A stretch of DNA of 64,000 nt. Source: Gigaspora rosea (taxonomy: Eukaryota > Glomeromycota > Glomeromycetes > Diversisporales > Gigasporaceae). Location: positions 130,052-194,051 of the forward strand of contig QKWP01000041.1 of the NCBI GenBank assembly GCA_003550325.1. Direction: 5' to 3'. Under the pieces are notes generated by a model, which worked only from the letters and a program-made list of their open reading frames with translations, made no database searches and was not told the origin of the DNA. The position numbers were made by a program, and so were the translations under genes. Shown here piece after piece: positions 33,656-45,314 of this stretch (positions are counted from its first letter, which is position 1; each line of letters opens with the position of its first letter).

Positions 33656-34700
33656 ATGGGTTGGTCTCTAGCAAACGAACTCTCAAATCCACTACATGTG
33701 TTCAAAATAGAATTTAAAATAGCAATACACAACATTAATGGGCTCAAAGCAAATAGTCAAAAAATGGATGCGTTAATAGAATGGGCAGAGCAAAAGAATT
33801 TAAACATTATAGGGATTACAGAAACAAATATTACAAGTAAGGAAGGGTATTTTTTGTTGAGAAATAGGAACAATTTTACCAGTTTCGGGTCAGACTGTAG
33901 TAGTTGCAAAAAGAAGGGTTCAGGTGTAAGCTTATTCCTCAGGAAGGAAATTAGTATTCATACAGGCAAAGTTGTTAAACATAATAAGTATTTGCTAGAG
34001 GTACATCTCTTTTTCAAGTGAACAGACATAACTATCTTATTAGGACCCCAAAATATACATAGATAGGTCAGGTATGCGTTTGCTTATTTTTGAGGATTTT
34101 TATGCAGATCTTTTCTATTTATAGTAATTTTTTTGCTTATTTTTAAAGTTTTTTCTGCAGATCATTCCTTTTTTAGTAACCCTATAATTAATCTGACCTA
34201 TCTATATATATTTCAGGGTCCTATCTTATTAGTTTATTTTTCTCTAAACAATAAATTCCTAGCAAAAAAGATTCAACAGGAAATAATCAAGGCATATATA
34301 AACAGAGGAAAGAGTTCTTACTTTATAGTTATGGGCGATTTTAACAATGTTTCTGATAAAGATCTAGACAAACTGGCACAGGCTAAAGCATCAGTAAATA
34401 AGTAACTGCCGCTATACAGATGGTTCCATAATCCGAAATTCCAAGATTTGTTCAGAATCTTAAATCTGCAGGTCAAGAAGTTTATATAGTTAAATGGTGA
34501 ATCCAGTTCCAAAATAAACCAGATCTGGATAGAAAGCAATCTGAGAAGCAATTTATTATTAGCAAAAATTTATGAGATGTCAACTTGTACAGGAAGTGAC
34601 CATAATGCAGCTTCAGCCACAATTGTCTTGAAAAGAAATGAGTTCACACCAACATTAAAAAAAAGAGTTAACGCGAACCAACGTTTACTCTTCTGTTATT
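33656..34700 (+). pseudogene. LINE ORF2 part: AP-type endonuclease, split by a MITE
   Basis: FKIAIHNINGLKANSQKMDA, then NIIGITETNI (catalytic Glu) at 33705-33830, GSGVSLFLRKEI, and after a 181-bp MITE insertion FIVMGDFNNVSD (34322-34360), the DFN motif of exonuclease-endonuclease-phosphatase domains. A later segment SGSDHNAAS-like (34588-34620) would be the SDH motif. Stops follow the DFN block. The domain nicks target DNA in intact relatives. Confidence 0.8.
34042..34222. mobile_element. MITE, 181 bp, TIR about 30 bp, TSD ATCTTATT
   Basis: The ends AGGACCCCAAAATATACATA and the inverted AGGACCCTGAAATATATATA extend into GATAGGTCAG on both sides. They are flanked by exact ATCTTATT copies (34034-34041 and 34223-34230). 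An 8-bp duplication suggests hAT, though the long TIRs would also fit other groups. It interrupts the LINE endonuclease. Confidence 0.85.
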
Positions 34701-35499
34701 ATCAAATAACAAAAGAAAAGTGAGAAGAATACAGTAGGAACCTTGAAAGATACTTAAAAAATAGACTTAGTATTAAATTCCTCCTCAAAAACAATTTAGA
34801 TCTATTACTCGAATCAATAGATACAACAAAGTTAGATAGAATAGAAGAATCTTTCGAAAAGGGCATGTTATATGCTGCACAGAAGAATATCTTCTACAAG
34901 AAACTAAAAGGAGGGCTTCCAAACAATTCAGAGTATGACATGGACAACAAATGTAGTACAAGCACAACTTTAAAGAAGGATGTTATTCTTCTTAGCAGAA
35001 TATACAAAGCGCTTAAATGTCAACTTAAAGCCACCAAATTAGCAAGTCTACCAGAGAATATAATAGAAAAGTTCAATCAACAAGTGAAGGGAATTAACAA
35101 GAAATACGATTTGGAAAATTTTCTGAATAGCAACTTCTCAGTAGAGAACTCCCTCGCCAAAATAAAAGGATGGTGGTTTATTTTAAATAAGTGATGGGCT
35201 ATAGAAATTCAAAAAGAAAAGACTAAACGTATTAAAAACTTCATAAATCAGCGATGTGAAATGATCAGAAATAAACAAGGAAGAATAATACGAAGCCTTC
35301 TAGAAAAGTCTTTTTGCAAAGTCTCGATTGACAGAGTGTTGGACAACATAAATGGAGAATGCTCTCTAGCAATAGACCTAACAGAAGTTCTCTCAAAAAT
35401 GGAGGCACACTTTCAACAACAGTTTGCTAAAAGGAAAACAAAACTAGAGCAAATGTCTGAGGATTGGAAAGATATATAGCCCAATTAGATGGATTAAAA

Positions 35500-36450
35500 A
35501 AGACTGGTATAAGTCACTCGATCAGGAAATCTCAGACTTGAAATAGAGCACAATGCTAAGTGAACTGAAAAGCAATACAGCGCCAGGAATTTCAGGGATT
35601 TGCTACACCCTGATTAAAAACGCAGCACTACCGATACAGAGAATTTTTAGGAAATTTGCAGATTTGTGTTTAATATTTGGGTTAATCCCAGAAAGTTGGA
35701 AAAAAGCACAAATTTATCCTATCCGAAATGGGACTTTAGTCTAAGCTCAGTGCGCCCAATAGCTTTACTAGAAACCTTTTGCAAATGTGTTACAAAGATC
35801 CTAACCAAAAGGCTCACAGGAATTCTAAAAGAAAAGGAAATCCTAAGGGGACTGAATTTTGCTGGCCTGCTAGGAAAATTGATTTCAGAACCAATTCATC
35901 TTTTGAATAGTTTAACCGAAGTGGCAAAAGAACAAAATAAGGAAATTTGGATCCTTCTTCAAGATATGAAAAAGGTCTTTGAATCAGTTTCTTTGGACTC
36001 TCTCTCTGGCCATCAAACAAATTAAAACCTGTAACTTTATTTTAGGCCTTTTTTAACAAAGGAAAGTTAAAATAATTACAGCTTTTGGATATACAAGGAA
36101 ATTTGTGCTTTTGACAGAATTGGTCAGGAAGAAGTTCTCTCATCTATTGTTTGGCAGATCTTTTATGATCCCCTTTTATTCAAAATTCAAAATACAAAAC
36201 ATCTCGGTTTCACTTTTGAGCCACGTGAACCCATGGATCTTAAGCAAAACAAACATATTTCTTTTCAGTTCCGTCAAGAGGTCATTGCCTACACAAATGA
36301 TACAACAAAGTTAGCTAACAGTAAAGAGCAACTCGAGGAGACTCTTAGGATAGCTGAAGATTTTTACCTTTTAAATGACATTCAAATTAATACAACAAAG
36401 TCCAAATTACTGGTAATTAACTCAACACTTAAACTAAAAACAGAGTAGTC
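35500..36450 (+). pseudogene. LINE ORF2 part: reverse transcriptase
   Basis: Blocks in order: LKSNTAPGISGICYTLIKNA, LIPESWKKAQIYPI, RPIALLETFCKCVTKILTKR, KEIWILLQDMKKVFESVSLD (motif A with its Asp), then after shifts EVIAYTNDTTKLANSKEQLE (motif C, YxDD changed to YTND) and INTTKSKLLVIN. The loss of the first catalytic Asp of motif C and multiple frame changes show it is dead. Confidence 0.8.
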
Positions 36451-37829
36451 TACTTCCTGCAAATGAAAGTGCAGGTGGAAAAAAGCGCTCACTTATCAGG
36501 TTTTTAGAAGTATGACTAAGTAAAAAGGCTCAGGGCATGTTAATCAAAAATAAGGCCAAAGGGGTTGTTAGAAACTTCATAAAGTCAATTAGCTGCAAAA
36601 AAATGACTATAAGTCAACTTACATATATAAACAATATGTGCCTAATCCCCAAGTTAAGTTATATGCTCCAAATATCTATGTTACCTAAAAGCGGCCTTCT
36701 ACAAATACACTAGCCATTTGTTAAATTAGTTAAAAACAAATTTGAGCTCCCAAGAACAATCAGCAATCATATCATTTCACACAGAAATATTGGTAACTGC
36801 AAAGTTCTGTAGCAGGAGTTACTAATAAACCAAATTACAAACCTTCAAATTAGAATTAATACAAGAAATTTGGGAGGTGATCTTACGAAAGCAAAACACA
36901 AACAGGGCCTTTCTTTGGCAGAGCTCACAGCAAATTTGTGGCAAGAAAATTTATGACCTTGTGACCTAAAAATTGGCAAAACAATCTAAATTGTCGAATT
37001 GTCTATAAGGCAAAAGATCTCAATTTGACCATAAAACATGAGCTAATTCTCTGGCAAATCCATGGGACAGGCCCACAATTTTATGAGATTTTGGAGCCAA
37101 AGCTCTTTGTCAAGGCATATAGAAACCTCCAAAGTTTAGTCTTTTTCATCTAAACCAGGTGATAAGTGAGAAAGGTATGAAGCTTATGATGTGGAAACAA
37201 ATAAAATTCATCAGAGAAAGATCATGCAAAGGCAAAGTAGTGGCATGGTTCAGATCAATCAAAAGGAAATGCCTCAGTAATCCTTCAAACAGAAAAATTA
37301 GGGAAGACTTCTGTACATGCAACCCAAACGTTATGACTATAATGCCTAACAAAACAGCTATCAAAAAAGATAATAGTCAAAGACTGGGTGCTTACAGAAG
37401 ACAAGAAGAACATCATGAATGTTAGGCGAATTATTAAATAAGGAAAAGAGAAGTCTTAACAGAACATTGGCAGAACAAAAACATGACTCTAAAGAAAGGG
37501 AAAGTGGAACAGGTACCGAAAAATATAGCAGTTGTGAGTTAAATTCGCATAGTAGAAAAGAAGGTTGCTCCAGTTGAATACGGAAAGGAAACATCCAAGG
37601 TGTCCTGCCAAAGTTCAGAATATAGCGAACAAAAAGGTGCTACCTGTTCCTAAAGAAGTAATAGCCAGAAAGAAGATTGAAATGGCAGTTGTCCCAGACT
37701 CTAGCTTTTTGGAACCACAGATAACGATTGAGGGCTCTCTGGCCAGGCACCTAATCAAGTCTCAAATTCTCAATGATACATATCTTCAAATCTTTTAAAT
37801 GCATTAGAACAAAATACAATAAATAGGGA

Positions 37830-38680
37830 AGAGGTTTACAAATTTTACACAGATAGCTCCCTCTCTAGACAGCAGTGTTAGAGCATTATGGGAGCAAGCT
37901 GGGTTCAGATTAGTTTAGAACAGAGCATAGTTATAGCAAAGATAGTATTAGATTTAGCTTATAGCCTTCATCTACAAAGCCTGAAACTATCGCAATCTGG
38001 TTAGCCCTTTTAACTGTACCAGTTAATAGCAAAGTATTAGTTTGTATAGACAGCACAGCGGCAATTGCCGGTATACAAAATTTGGAAAGTGAAGTTAGAA
38101 TAAATAGATGGTACAAGAAAAGAAACTATTTTTGGATTTCTAAGATAGTTAATATGATTAAGTCAAAGCAAATTGAACTTGTCCTTGAAAAAGTAAAGGG
38201 CCATAGTGGTGACAAGTAGAATGACATAGCAGATCACTATGTGAAGGATGCACTCTCGTCATCAACAATCTTAGATTCAAACCAAGTCAAGGACTTGAGA
38301 TTTGAGGCACCCCTCTTTTGGAAGGATATTAAAGTCGAGAAACCAACAAGAAATTTTCTTAAACAGGTTTTTGAACTCCAAACAGTGCAGAATGGTTCTG
38401 CACAAAGGTAGTATCTAAATTAGAAGACAGTCGCTCAAATAGGACTTTTAATTGGTCTTCCTACTGGAAGCAAATTAAAAGACAAAATGGCATCCATTGC
38501 ATGTGTTGAAGCAAAGTAAAAGATTAGCTCTACGTATTAAGGCCTTAGCAGAAATACTCTCAGTACTTTTGGAACTAAAAAGAAGGAAGCTACACCTTTA
38601 CACATCAGATCACTGTACGTTGTGTGAAGACAGGATAGAAAAAACCCAAGAACACTTGGCAGAGTGTAGTAGTTTTGAGT
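37830..38680 (+). pseudogene. LINE ORF2 part: RNase H and CCHC finger
   Basis: KFYTDSSLS (first Asp) near 37838, VLVCIDSTAAIAGIQ (third Asp) near 38035, and VKGHSGD with NDIADHYVKDA near 38190-38250 are the RNase H type I signatures. Downstream, CTLCEDRIEKTQEHLAEC is a CxxC-H-C finger usual at the C-terminus of such ORF2 proteins. Stops interrupt the domain. Confidence 0.75.
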
Positions 38681-39372
38681 TCCAGTGGTTTAATATTGAA
38701 GACATAGTTTCAGATTTGTGTTGAAAAAAACTAGAGTTAGACTCCAAGTTTAAGTTCAGAAAAAAAGTCGTAAGAGGAATTATCTTTAGGAGAAACAAAG
38801 AAGAAAATTCTCAGGCAAGAAAGAACATAATTAAAGGTTTATTACAGGAAACGGTAGTACTTAATATGACAAACCTTCTGAACTCAAAGAAAAAAGCTTT
38901 AAAAATTCTGAACTACTCTATAACGCTCACCTGGAATCTTTTTTGTAATTTCATTTGGAAAACCTGTTGCTTTGCAGTTAATGGGAATTTCGAGTTATAA
39001 CAAATAGAGGAATTTAGCTTCAGACTCAAGAGAAGACTTATCTCCAGCGCCAAAGGGAAGAAGAATTGAAATCCTAGCTCAAGTAAGGAAGGCTCTACAG
39101 AAAAATAAGAAGGAGAAAATTTATGAAATTTGGGATGAAGCAATTTTTTGTTTAATCCAATCGGGTGAAACCCTCTTTTGGACCTCCTTTTGATAGGGGC
39201 TAATTTAGACTCTAACTCTTCAGAAAGTTGGTGCGATAGATTGCATTTGGGTAATATTACTCAGATGATATAGACTTTGTTTATTCTTAGAAATGTATTG
39301 TATTTAATTTGTTAAATATATAATAAAGCTAAGAGGTCGAGTTACAGCGAGATCTATCAAAGGGAAAAAAAA

Positions 39373-39968
39373 AAGAAAGCAAAAAAAAAGCGAAAACAAC
39401 AAAAAAAAGCGAAAATAAAAAAAACAAACCTAAATAAAAAAACAATGTGAATAGAAGATCTAATTAATAAACAAAAGATCTAATTTGATCTTGTAATACA
39501 GATATACAGATTAATTTAGATAGAACCCCGAATAATCTATATGAAGTCAAAGTTAAAAAATAGCTAATAGAGAGCTGTTTTTTAAAAAGGTTATATTTAT
39601 ATTTGAAAAGTAGGTATTGGAGAAAAGGTTATATTTGAAACCTACTAAATGACAAAATAGATAGATATATTTGAAAAAATGCTAATGAGGTAATTGTTAT
39701 AAATGTTATATTTGAAATGTGCTAATGAAAATTGGAAAAATACAAAAATTGAAAAAATGCAAAAATTAGAAAAATGCAAAAATTGGAAAAATGCAAAAAT
39801 TAAATAAAAATTAGCCAAAACAGTTTTTTTTTTGTTAAGTTTTTTCATACAACTTGTAGTTTATATATTATATTTATGATCGTTGGCAGCTTGTAGATGA
39901 AATGGCTTAAGAGATTTTAAATTTTGTTTTTTTTTTAGGGAATGGTTTGTTTTTTTTTTTTTTTTTTT
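39373..39968. repeat. A/T-rich tract with AAAAATTGGAAAAATGC units
   Basis: Poly-A-rich DNA after the LINE tail. Between 39726 and 39805, four copies of AAAAATTGGAAAAATGC or AAAAATTAGAAAAATGC follow each other. It ends in a T run at the assembly gap. Confidence 0.7.
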
Positions 39969-40056
39969 NNNNNNNNNNNNNNNNNNNNNNNNNNNNNNNN
40001 NNNNNNNNNNNNNNNNNNNNNNNNNNNNNNNNNNNNNNNNNNNNNNNNNNNNNNNN
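39969..40056. other. Assembly gap (88 N)
   Basis: Undetermined bases flanked by T runs on both sides. The gap probably stems from a long homopolymer. Confidence 1.
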
Positions 40057-40162
40057 TTTTTTTTTTTAGGAAACGTGTTGTTTTTTTTAGAGAACGTTGT
40101 ATTTTAAAAAAAGGTAAAGGTGGATAAAAGTTCTATTTAATATGTAAAATATAGCTTATATA

Positions 40163-40336
40163 CAGTATAACCCCGCAATAGTCACATTCGCATTAGTCAC
40201 AATCTCATTATAGTCACCTTAATTTTCCTATTTAATTATATATACTATATATAAATTTTGGCTCGCATTAGTCACAATCTCGCAATAGGCACATATAAAT
40301 TCCGATTTAGTATGTGACTATTGCGTGGTTTGACTG
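40163..40336. mobile_element. Tc1/mariner (pogo-like) MITE, 174 bp, TA-flanked
   Basis: CAGTATAACCCCGCAATAGT on the left and inverted CAGTCAAACCACGCAATAGT on the right, with TA at 40161-40162 and 40337-40338. Internal GCATTAGTCACAATCTC occurs twice. It has the classic size and end structure of a pogo/mariner MITE. Confidence 0.88.
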
Positions 40337-40519
40337 TATACCAAACCAAAAGTGCTAACCAAAAAAATTTTTATTATGATGCTCAAATATAACCTCATAT
40401 AGATTATTTGGGGTCCTACTTAGATATAAGTTATTCAAAGTATTTTGAAAATATACTCCAATGTGTCCTTGGTATGACCCAGGTTACATATCTACTGATC
40501 CAGACAGTCACAGCCAGTA

Positions 40520-40690
40520 GTCCACTCAAAAAATATTTCAAATTTACTTTCAAAAACATTTTCGAAATATTTCAAGACCTGAAATATTTTGAAATACATT
40601 GTGAAATGTTTCGAAATATATTGCATATGCGAAATCTTTCAAAAGATTCTGCATGTTCGCAAGTACTTTTGAAAGATTGTGCTACTATAA
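40520..40690. repeat. Cluster of TTTCGAAA / GAAATATTT palindromic motifs, copy 2
   Basis: TTTTCGAAATATTTCAAG, GAAATATTTTGAAATAC, GCGAAATCTTTCAAAAGATT and CTTTTGAAAGATTG are repeated in both orientations, as at 25840-26145. Confidence 0.55.
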
Positions 40691-40724
40691 ATTTGCTAAT
40701 GGACTATGCGTATTTATGAAGGAT

Positions 40725-41390
40725 TATATACAGATTAAATAAATCATTAAAATCAAGCATGAGTATTAAGTCAATGCGGACATGATGGATAAAATAAAGA
40801 AGCACTTGCCAACTTAAATCATTAAAAATTGAACCTAATAATGTATTACCTCAAGTAAGTGCAGTGAAACTTATCACATAATAAATATATTGATGTGAAG
40901 AATCTCTTACGTATTTAAATAAATCATTAGAGGTTGAACCAAAAAATGGACTGCCATAAAATCAACATGGTGTAACTAATCATATGATGAATAGACACGA
41001 TAAATCAACTTGCATATTTAAAGAAGTCATTAGAAATTATATCCAATAAGGGATTTGTAGTAAGATGTCAAGGAATAGCTTGTCTGACATTGAATAAATA
41101 TAAAGAAATCGCAGATTAGAATAAGCCATTAGAAATTGTACCTAATACTGCATCTGTATTAAGTTGTCATAAAACCTATTGCATGATGTGTAAAGTAAAA
41201 GAATCAATGAAATTGATCCCAATAATGCAGTGGTATTGGGAACTTGTGAAGCAACTTATTGCATAATGAACAAATTTAAGTTATTGCAAGTTATCAAAAA
41301 TCTGCATTGGCATTAAGTCAAAGTGGTATGGCTGCTTGTATGATATAGATACAAATCACCTGCAGATTCAAACAAGTTATTAAAATGTTA
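40725..41390 (+). pseudogene. TPR gene remnant, heavily decayed
   Basis: In changing frames one reads KEALANLN, SLKIEPNNVL, EESLTYLNKSLEVEPKN, IDPNNAVVLGTCEATYCIMN. These are the same 34-residue TPR units as the gene at 18430-20265, with DNA periodicity near 100 bp. Stops and frame changes occur in almost every unit. It is a dead paralogue or the relic of a longer gene. Confidence 0.8.
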
Positions 41391-41544
41391 TCTGTCTTGC
41401 TTGGCACTTATAATTACACTATTCACTAGTGATGGACATTACATGCAATCCCACACGTAATCCATTATGTGATGTGAAGAATAATTCCGGCCAACATCAT
41501 AATTCTAGGTATAATTTACTAATTCCGTCTCTCTACTATTGTAA

Positions 41545-41795
41545 GGCCACTCCAATTTAAATCTATGTTTAATATAACCTCTCCCCTCTCGATTGAGCAA
41601 ATAATAGAGAGAGCTAAACAACATATATATATATAAAATGAACCCATACAGAAAGGTCACCAAAATTAGAGCAGCTATATGATGCATTTATGCTAAGGAC
41701 ACTCTAATTTAAATCTATGTTTAACATAGCCCACCTCCTCTCGATTGAGCAAATAATGAAGAGTTAAACAACATATATATATAATACCTAGATTC
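41545..41795. repeat. Imperfect tandem duplication, period about 150 bp
   Basis: AATTTAAATCTATGTTTAA, CTCTCGATTGAGCAAATAAT and CTAAACAACATATATATA occur at 41550-41635 and again at 41702-41790 with several differences. Confidence 0.8.
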
Positions 41796-42557
41796 AAATT
41801 TCACTTTTAATATTTTTACTAAAACTAGTGCAATAGGTGGCACTTACATGCCATCTATCTTATTTGTTTTGTTAATGTTATTGATGAGTATAATTGGTGG
41901 AATATTTTTTTTGTATTTTTCATAATTTTTGTTAAAGTTTGATTGATTTTTAATAATTGGTTCTGTAAATTGATATAAAGTTATATAAATAAATTTATAT
42001 TAATTTAGTGTAATAAGAAATATTTAATATTTATATTTATGTATTTTGCTTTTTGTAGTGTTTTTTTGTGTAATGTTTTTTCTGGGTGTTGATTATAATT
42101 TTTTTTTACGTTTAATAGTTTTTTTCGATTTTAGTATGTTATTAATATTTTTTTTTTGTAGTTTAGGTTTAGCTGTATTATTAAATCATAATATTTATTA
42201 TTTTTTTAACATATTTTTTAAAATAAATATAAGTTATTTTTTATTTTATATTATACTGTAATAAAATTAAATTATTTTTTATTTTAATATATTGTGGTTT
42301 ATTAATTTATTTTTTATTTTATTTTATTATAATATTATTAATTTATTTGGTTTTGTTAAGTATTTTATTTGTAATTATTAAATACATGGAGCAGATTATG
42401 TTAATATTTTTATTGTTATGTAAAGTGTAGAATAGTGCAATTTATATATTTTGGTTTAATTGTATTAAATTATCTGATTTATATGTGTTTAAGTAGGTTA
42501 TTCAGTTTGTTATAATGATTTTGTTAATATTTAATTTTATACAGAAATAAATGATGT
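41796..42557. other. T-rich stretch, no gene recognised
   Basis: The T-rich composition produces a Phe/Leu/Ile-only frame at 42046-42261. It lacks any family motif and was not called. Confidence 0.5.
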
Positions 42558-42727
42558 TAAGGGCATGCCATTTATTATGTAATTTTTACTATAGATACAT
42601 GGTCAGAAGTAGTGATTACGTCTATATATTATATTAATCAAATTGAATTAAATAAAATGATCACACCATACATGCGTAGAGGTGGCTGCTAAGTAAAAAA
42701 TATTACATAATAAATAGCATGCCCTTA
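42558..42727. mobile_element. MITE, 170 bp, TIR about 32 bp
   Basis: TAAGGGCATGCCATTTATTA on the left and the inverse TAAGGGCATGCTATTTATTA on the right continue into TGTAAT and TTTTACT. The middle carries ATGATCACACCATACATGCG. The target duplication is not clear (possibly TTA/TAA of the PIF/Harbinger type). Confidence 0.82.
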
Positions 42728-42899
42728 TTAGTTCATATTAATTTTTAGTTTTTAGTTTTAGAATGTTGTAAAGTGAAATGTGTGGTTGAATTTGAGGTTT
42801 GTGTTTGTTTACAAAATCTTGATTTTGATTAGTTGTTTTAATTTTGTATATTATGCAAGAAGTATTTTACTTATTTGTGTGGGTAATATAATCTAATTT

Positions 42900-43120
42900 T
42901 GTAAATAAATTAAGTGCATAAGCTAAAAATTTGGTTTATGGTTTTAATATTAGAGGCTACAGGGTTAAAATAACATTAGTTATATGTAACATTTTGTTTC
43001 TGCCATTTTAATTAATATACAGTTAAGATCTGTTTAAACATTAGTTTTTGTATATTTTTTACTTTTTTTTCTTTTACTTGGGTTCAGATTCTTTGTCGGA
43101 TGATCTGCAATAATCACTTC
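42900..43120 (+). repeat. Dispersed repeat C, copy 2
   Basis: It shares TTTAATATTAGAGGCTA, CTGCCATTTTAATTA, AAACATTAGTTTTTG and CAGATTCTTTGT in order with 28850-29065. Confidence 0.55.
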
Positions 43121-43949
43121 CTCTTTAGGAGTCTGTATTATTATGCAATAATTTACATCTTTATTGGGAATATAAGTAAAATATTGATTCTGATTGTATG
43201 TAGTAATCTAGTGATTTTATTTTACTAACCAGATTTGTATTTAATTCAGTTTTGAATTAGCAATTATTTCATGATTGCTGAATACAGAAGTTAATAGTTA
43301 TTTATAAGTCAGGTTAACAGCAGAAATAATTTTCAACTCTGTAATTTCTAAGCAATTTATTGCTTCATAGACCTATTTATAGAAAAAAATTAATTTATTG
43401 GGTTTGTTGTACATATTTGGTTTGAAAATAACAGGATAGATTATCATTTATATATGTATGTTCGTAAGGTATTTACATTACTATTTAGTTTGTTTTTAGG
43501 TTATAATAGAAAATTTTTTTATAACAAAATTGATACAACAGTTGAAATTTACTTGATAAATATTTTTTATACAGTAACAAAAATAGATAAAAATTTTATA
43601 ATAATTACTGCAAAATTTCAAACAGATATATAGTTTTAACTATTCGGTAGTTTTAGATAAAATTTCACAATGACTAGTACTACTTCTCTATAAATAGAAC
43701 TATAAATGTAATACTTTAGAAAAAGAACTAAACTAAATTCTGTCTTTCTGTCTTTTCTTTAAGAAATGACAGAGTATTAAAGTTTTTTCATAGTTAAATA
43801 AAGAAATAGACCCATAACTTTATTTATAGAAACGTAATATTTACCTTTGCAAAATTTTTTCTAAAACTATCGAACCATTAAGAATTGTATATCTATAAAA
43901 TTTGTTATATGCCTACATATAGTTTTGATTTACAAAGTACTGTTTCTTA
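43121..43949. other. Intergenic, no gene recognised
   Basis: AT-rich sequence between repeat C and the retroposed insert; nothing recognisable on either strand. Confidence 0.5.
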
Positions 43950-43964
43950 ATATTACACGATGAT

Positions 43965-45099
43965 GGGGTTTTAATCGGCAACTCTTTCTAATGATCCCTC
44001 ATACCAAATTTTCCAAGAACTCAGACCTACGAAAACTATACAGTTAACATATTTATACATAACAAAACTCTACCAAAGCTGCTGTCAGGTACAAAGTCCA
44101 TTTACTATATGTTCCGAGACTGAAATAGAGATGAAAAAGAACAGTAGACTTATAAGCGAGGCACCTTGGAGGGCTTTGGTGCTATTGAGCAAGGATGTAG
44201 CAGAGAAACTCTGGAGCTTTGTCAAGGTCTATGGATATGAAAATAGAAGTAGATACTTGGTTAGATGAGTTATTCTGTAAAGCGTAACTCATACAACTCC
44301 TTTATTTTGGTACTCTTTTTCTGGTACTGCTTTGGACGTTTCGAAATTTCACAAAAAGTGTGCAATTTGGCGTACTCCCTCCAAAAGATCAGTAGTGTTT
44401 ACTCCTTCTAAATCCAGACATATCTACCGAAATGGCATCTCCCACGAGGATATTTGGGTTAATGCTTACCAAATAAACAATGACTGGTGTAATAAAGATT
44501 AGAGGGATCACGTATAGAAATTTCTAGATGTTAGACATTTTTTTTCTTTTTCTCTTTCTAGAATACATATAGTGTTAGATTAGATTTTTCTATACAACAC
44601 TATATAATTTTTAATGCCTAGCACAGGCAAAATAGTGTTGTCATGCCCGTCTTTTTTTCGGCCTTTTTCTTCTTTTCTCTGTTTTTATATTTTTTTCGTT
44701 TATCTCTTCCCTTTTATTTCTTGTCCTGTTTTTTTTTCTTTCTCATTAGTTTAGCACTCCCCATTTTTTTATCCTTTTTACTTTTTTTTTCTATTTTGTT
44801 AGTAGTTCTTCTACCTAGGAGGCTAGGAGAAGAAGGTTGGAAAAGAAGACGGTCATGACGGGCTAGTAAGTCAGGTCAGTAATTCAGAGCGGATCAGTCT
44901 GAGGTAGATCAATGCAAACCGATGAGGCTAAATTACCCTTGGCAGGTCGCACATAGGTGCTCAAGTATTTAGTACTTTATAGTAACCGGGTGACCACTCT
45001 TTGATTCAAACACCAAATGGTGGATGTAAAAATTTTCTTTTGAAATTTATCATCAATAAAGCATTGAAGCGTGACATGATTGTCAAGTTCAAAAAAAAT
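43965..45099 (+). mobile_element. Unidentified retroposed insert, 1.1 kb, A-tail, 15-bp TSD
   Basis: The 15-bp sequence ATATTACACGATGAT occurs at 43950-43964 and 45100-45114. The insert ends CAATAAAGCATTGAAGCG...GTTC plus eight A, i.e. a polyadenylation-type signal some 35 bp before the A-tail. These are hallmarks of target-primed reverse transcription. The interior is not recognised. Broken reading frames include EMKKNSRLISEAPWRALVLL, and further on THTTPLFWYSFSGTALDV and RHIYRNGISHEDIWVNAYQI, which look once-coding. Candidates are a LINE-mobilised non-autonomous element (ORF1-like) or a processed host-gene copy. The end AATAAAG...A(n) resembles the tails of both LINEs here. Confidence 0.8.
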
Positions 45100-45314
45100 A
45101 TATTACACGATGATCAATGCATATAATAAATCGAAAATAATCCAAAAAAAATGCCCAAGTTTCAAAATAGCAGTATAAAATGACAAATCAAAGAAGTTAA
45201 GAAGAATTGAAGATGAGAAGTGGCTAAGAACAACTATTAAAAACTAAAGAAACTCTTGTTATACATTAGTTGTTGATGTTTAGTAGTCTTAGTAGTTTTC
45301 ATGCTAAACCTAGA

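Larger units (their letters stand above)
30630..39372 (+). mobile_element. Old LINE (RNase H-bearing, I/Tad-like), interrupted and decayed
   Basis: In order: an ORF1 (30630-33636, split by an insertion), an AP-type endonuclease (from 33656), a reverse transcriptase (about 35500-36450), an RNase H (about 37838-38240) and a C-terminal CCHC-type finger (38614-38670). The 3' end has AATAAAG followed by an A-rich tail near 39363. This order is that of RNase H-containing non-LTR retrotransposons. The 5' limit and target duplication were not found. Stops occur throughout, so it is inactive. It hosts the elements at 31829-33473 and 34042-34222 and thus predates them. Confidence 0.85.

Noticed and set aside
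39942-40127. Reading frame across the assembly gap
   Set aside because: It consists of T runs and N, so it is meaningless.
41418-41475. TAGTGATGGACATTACATG as a hAT terminus
   Set aside because: No partner and no duplication were found.
42046-42261. Hydrophobic frame resembling a mitochondrial membrane protein
   Set aside because: It arises from T-rich composition and has no conserved residues of any known mitochondrial subunit.
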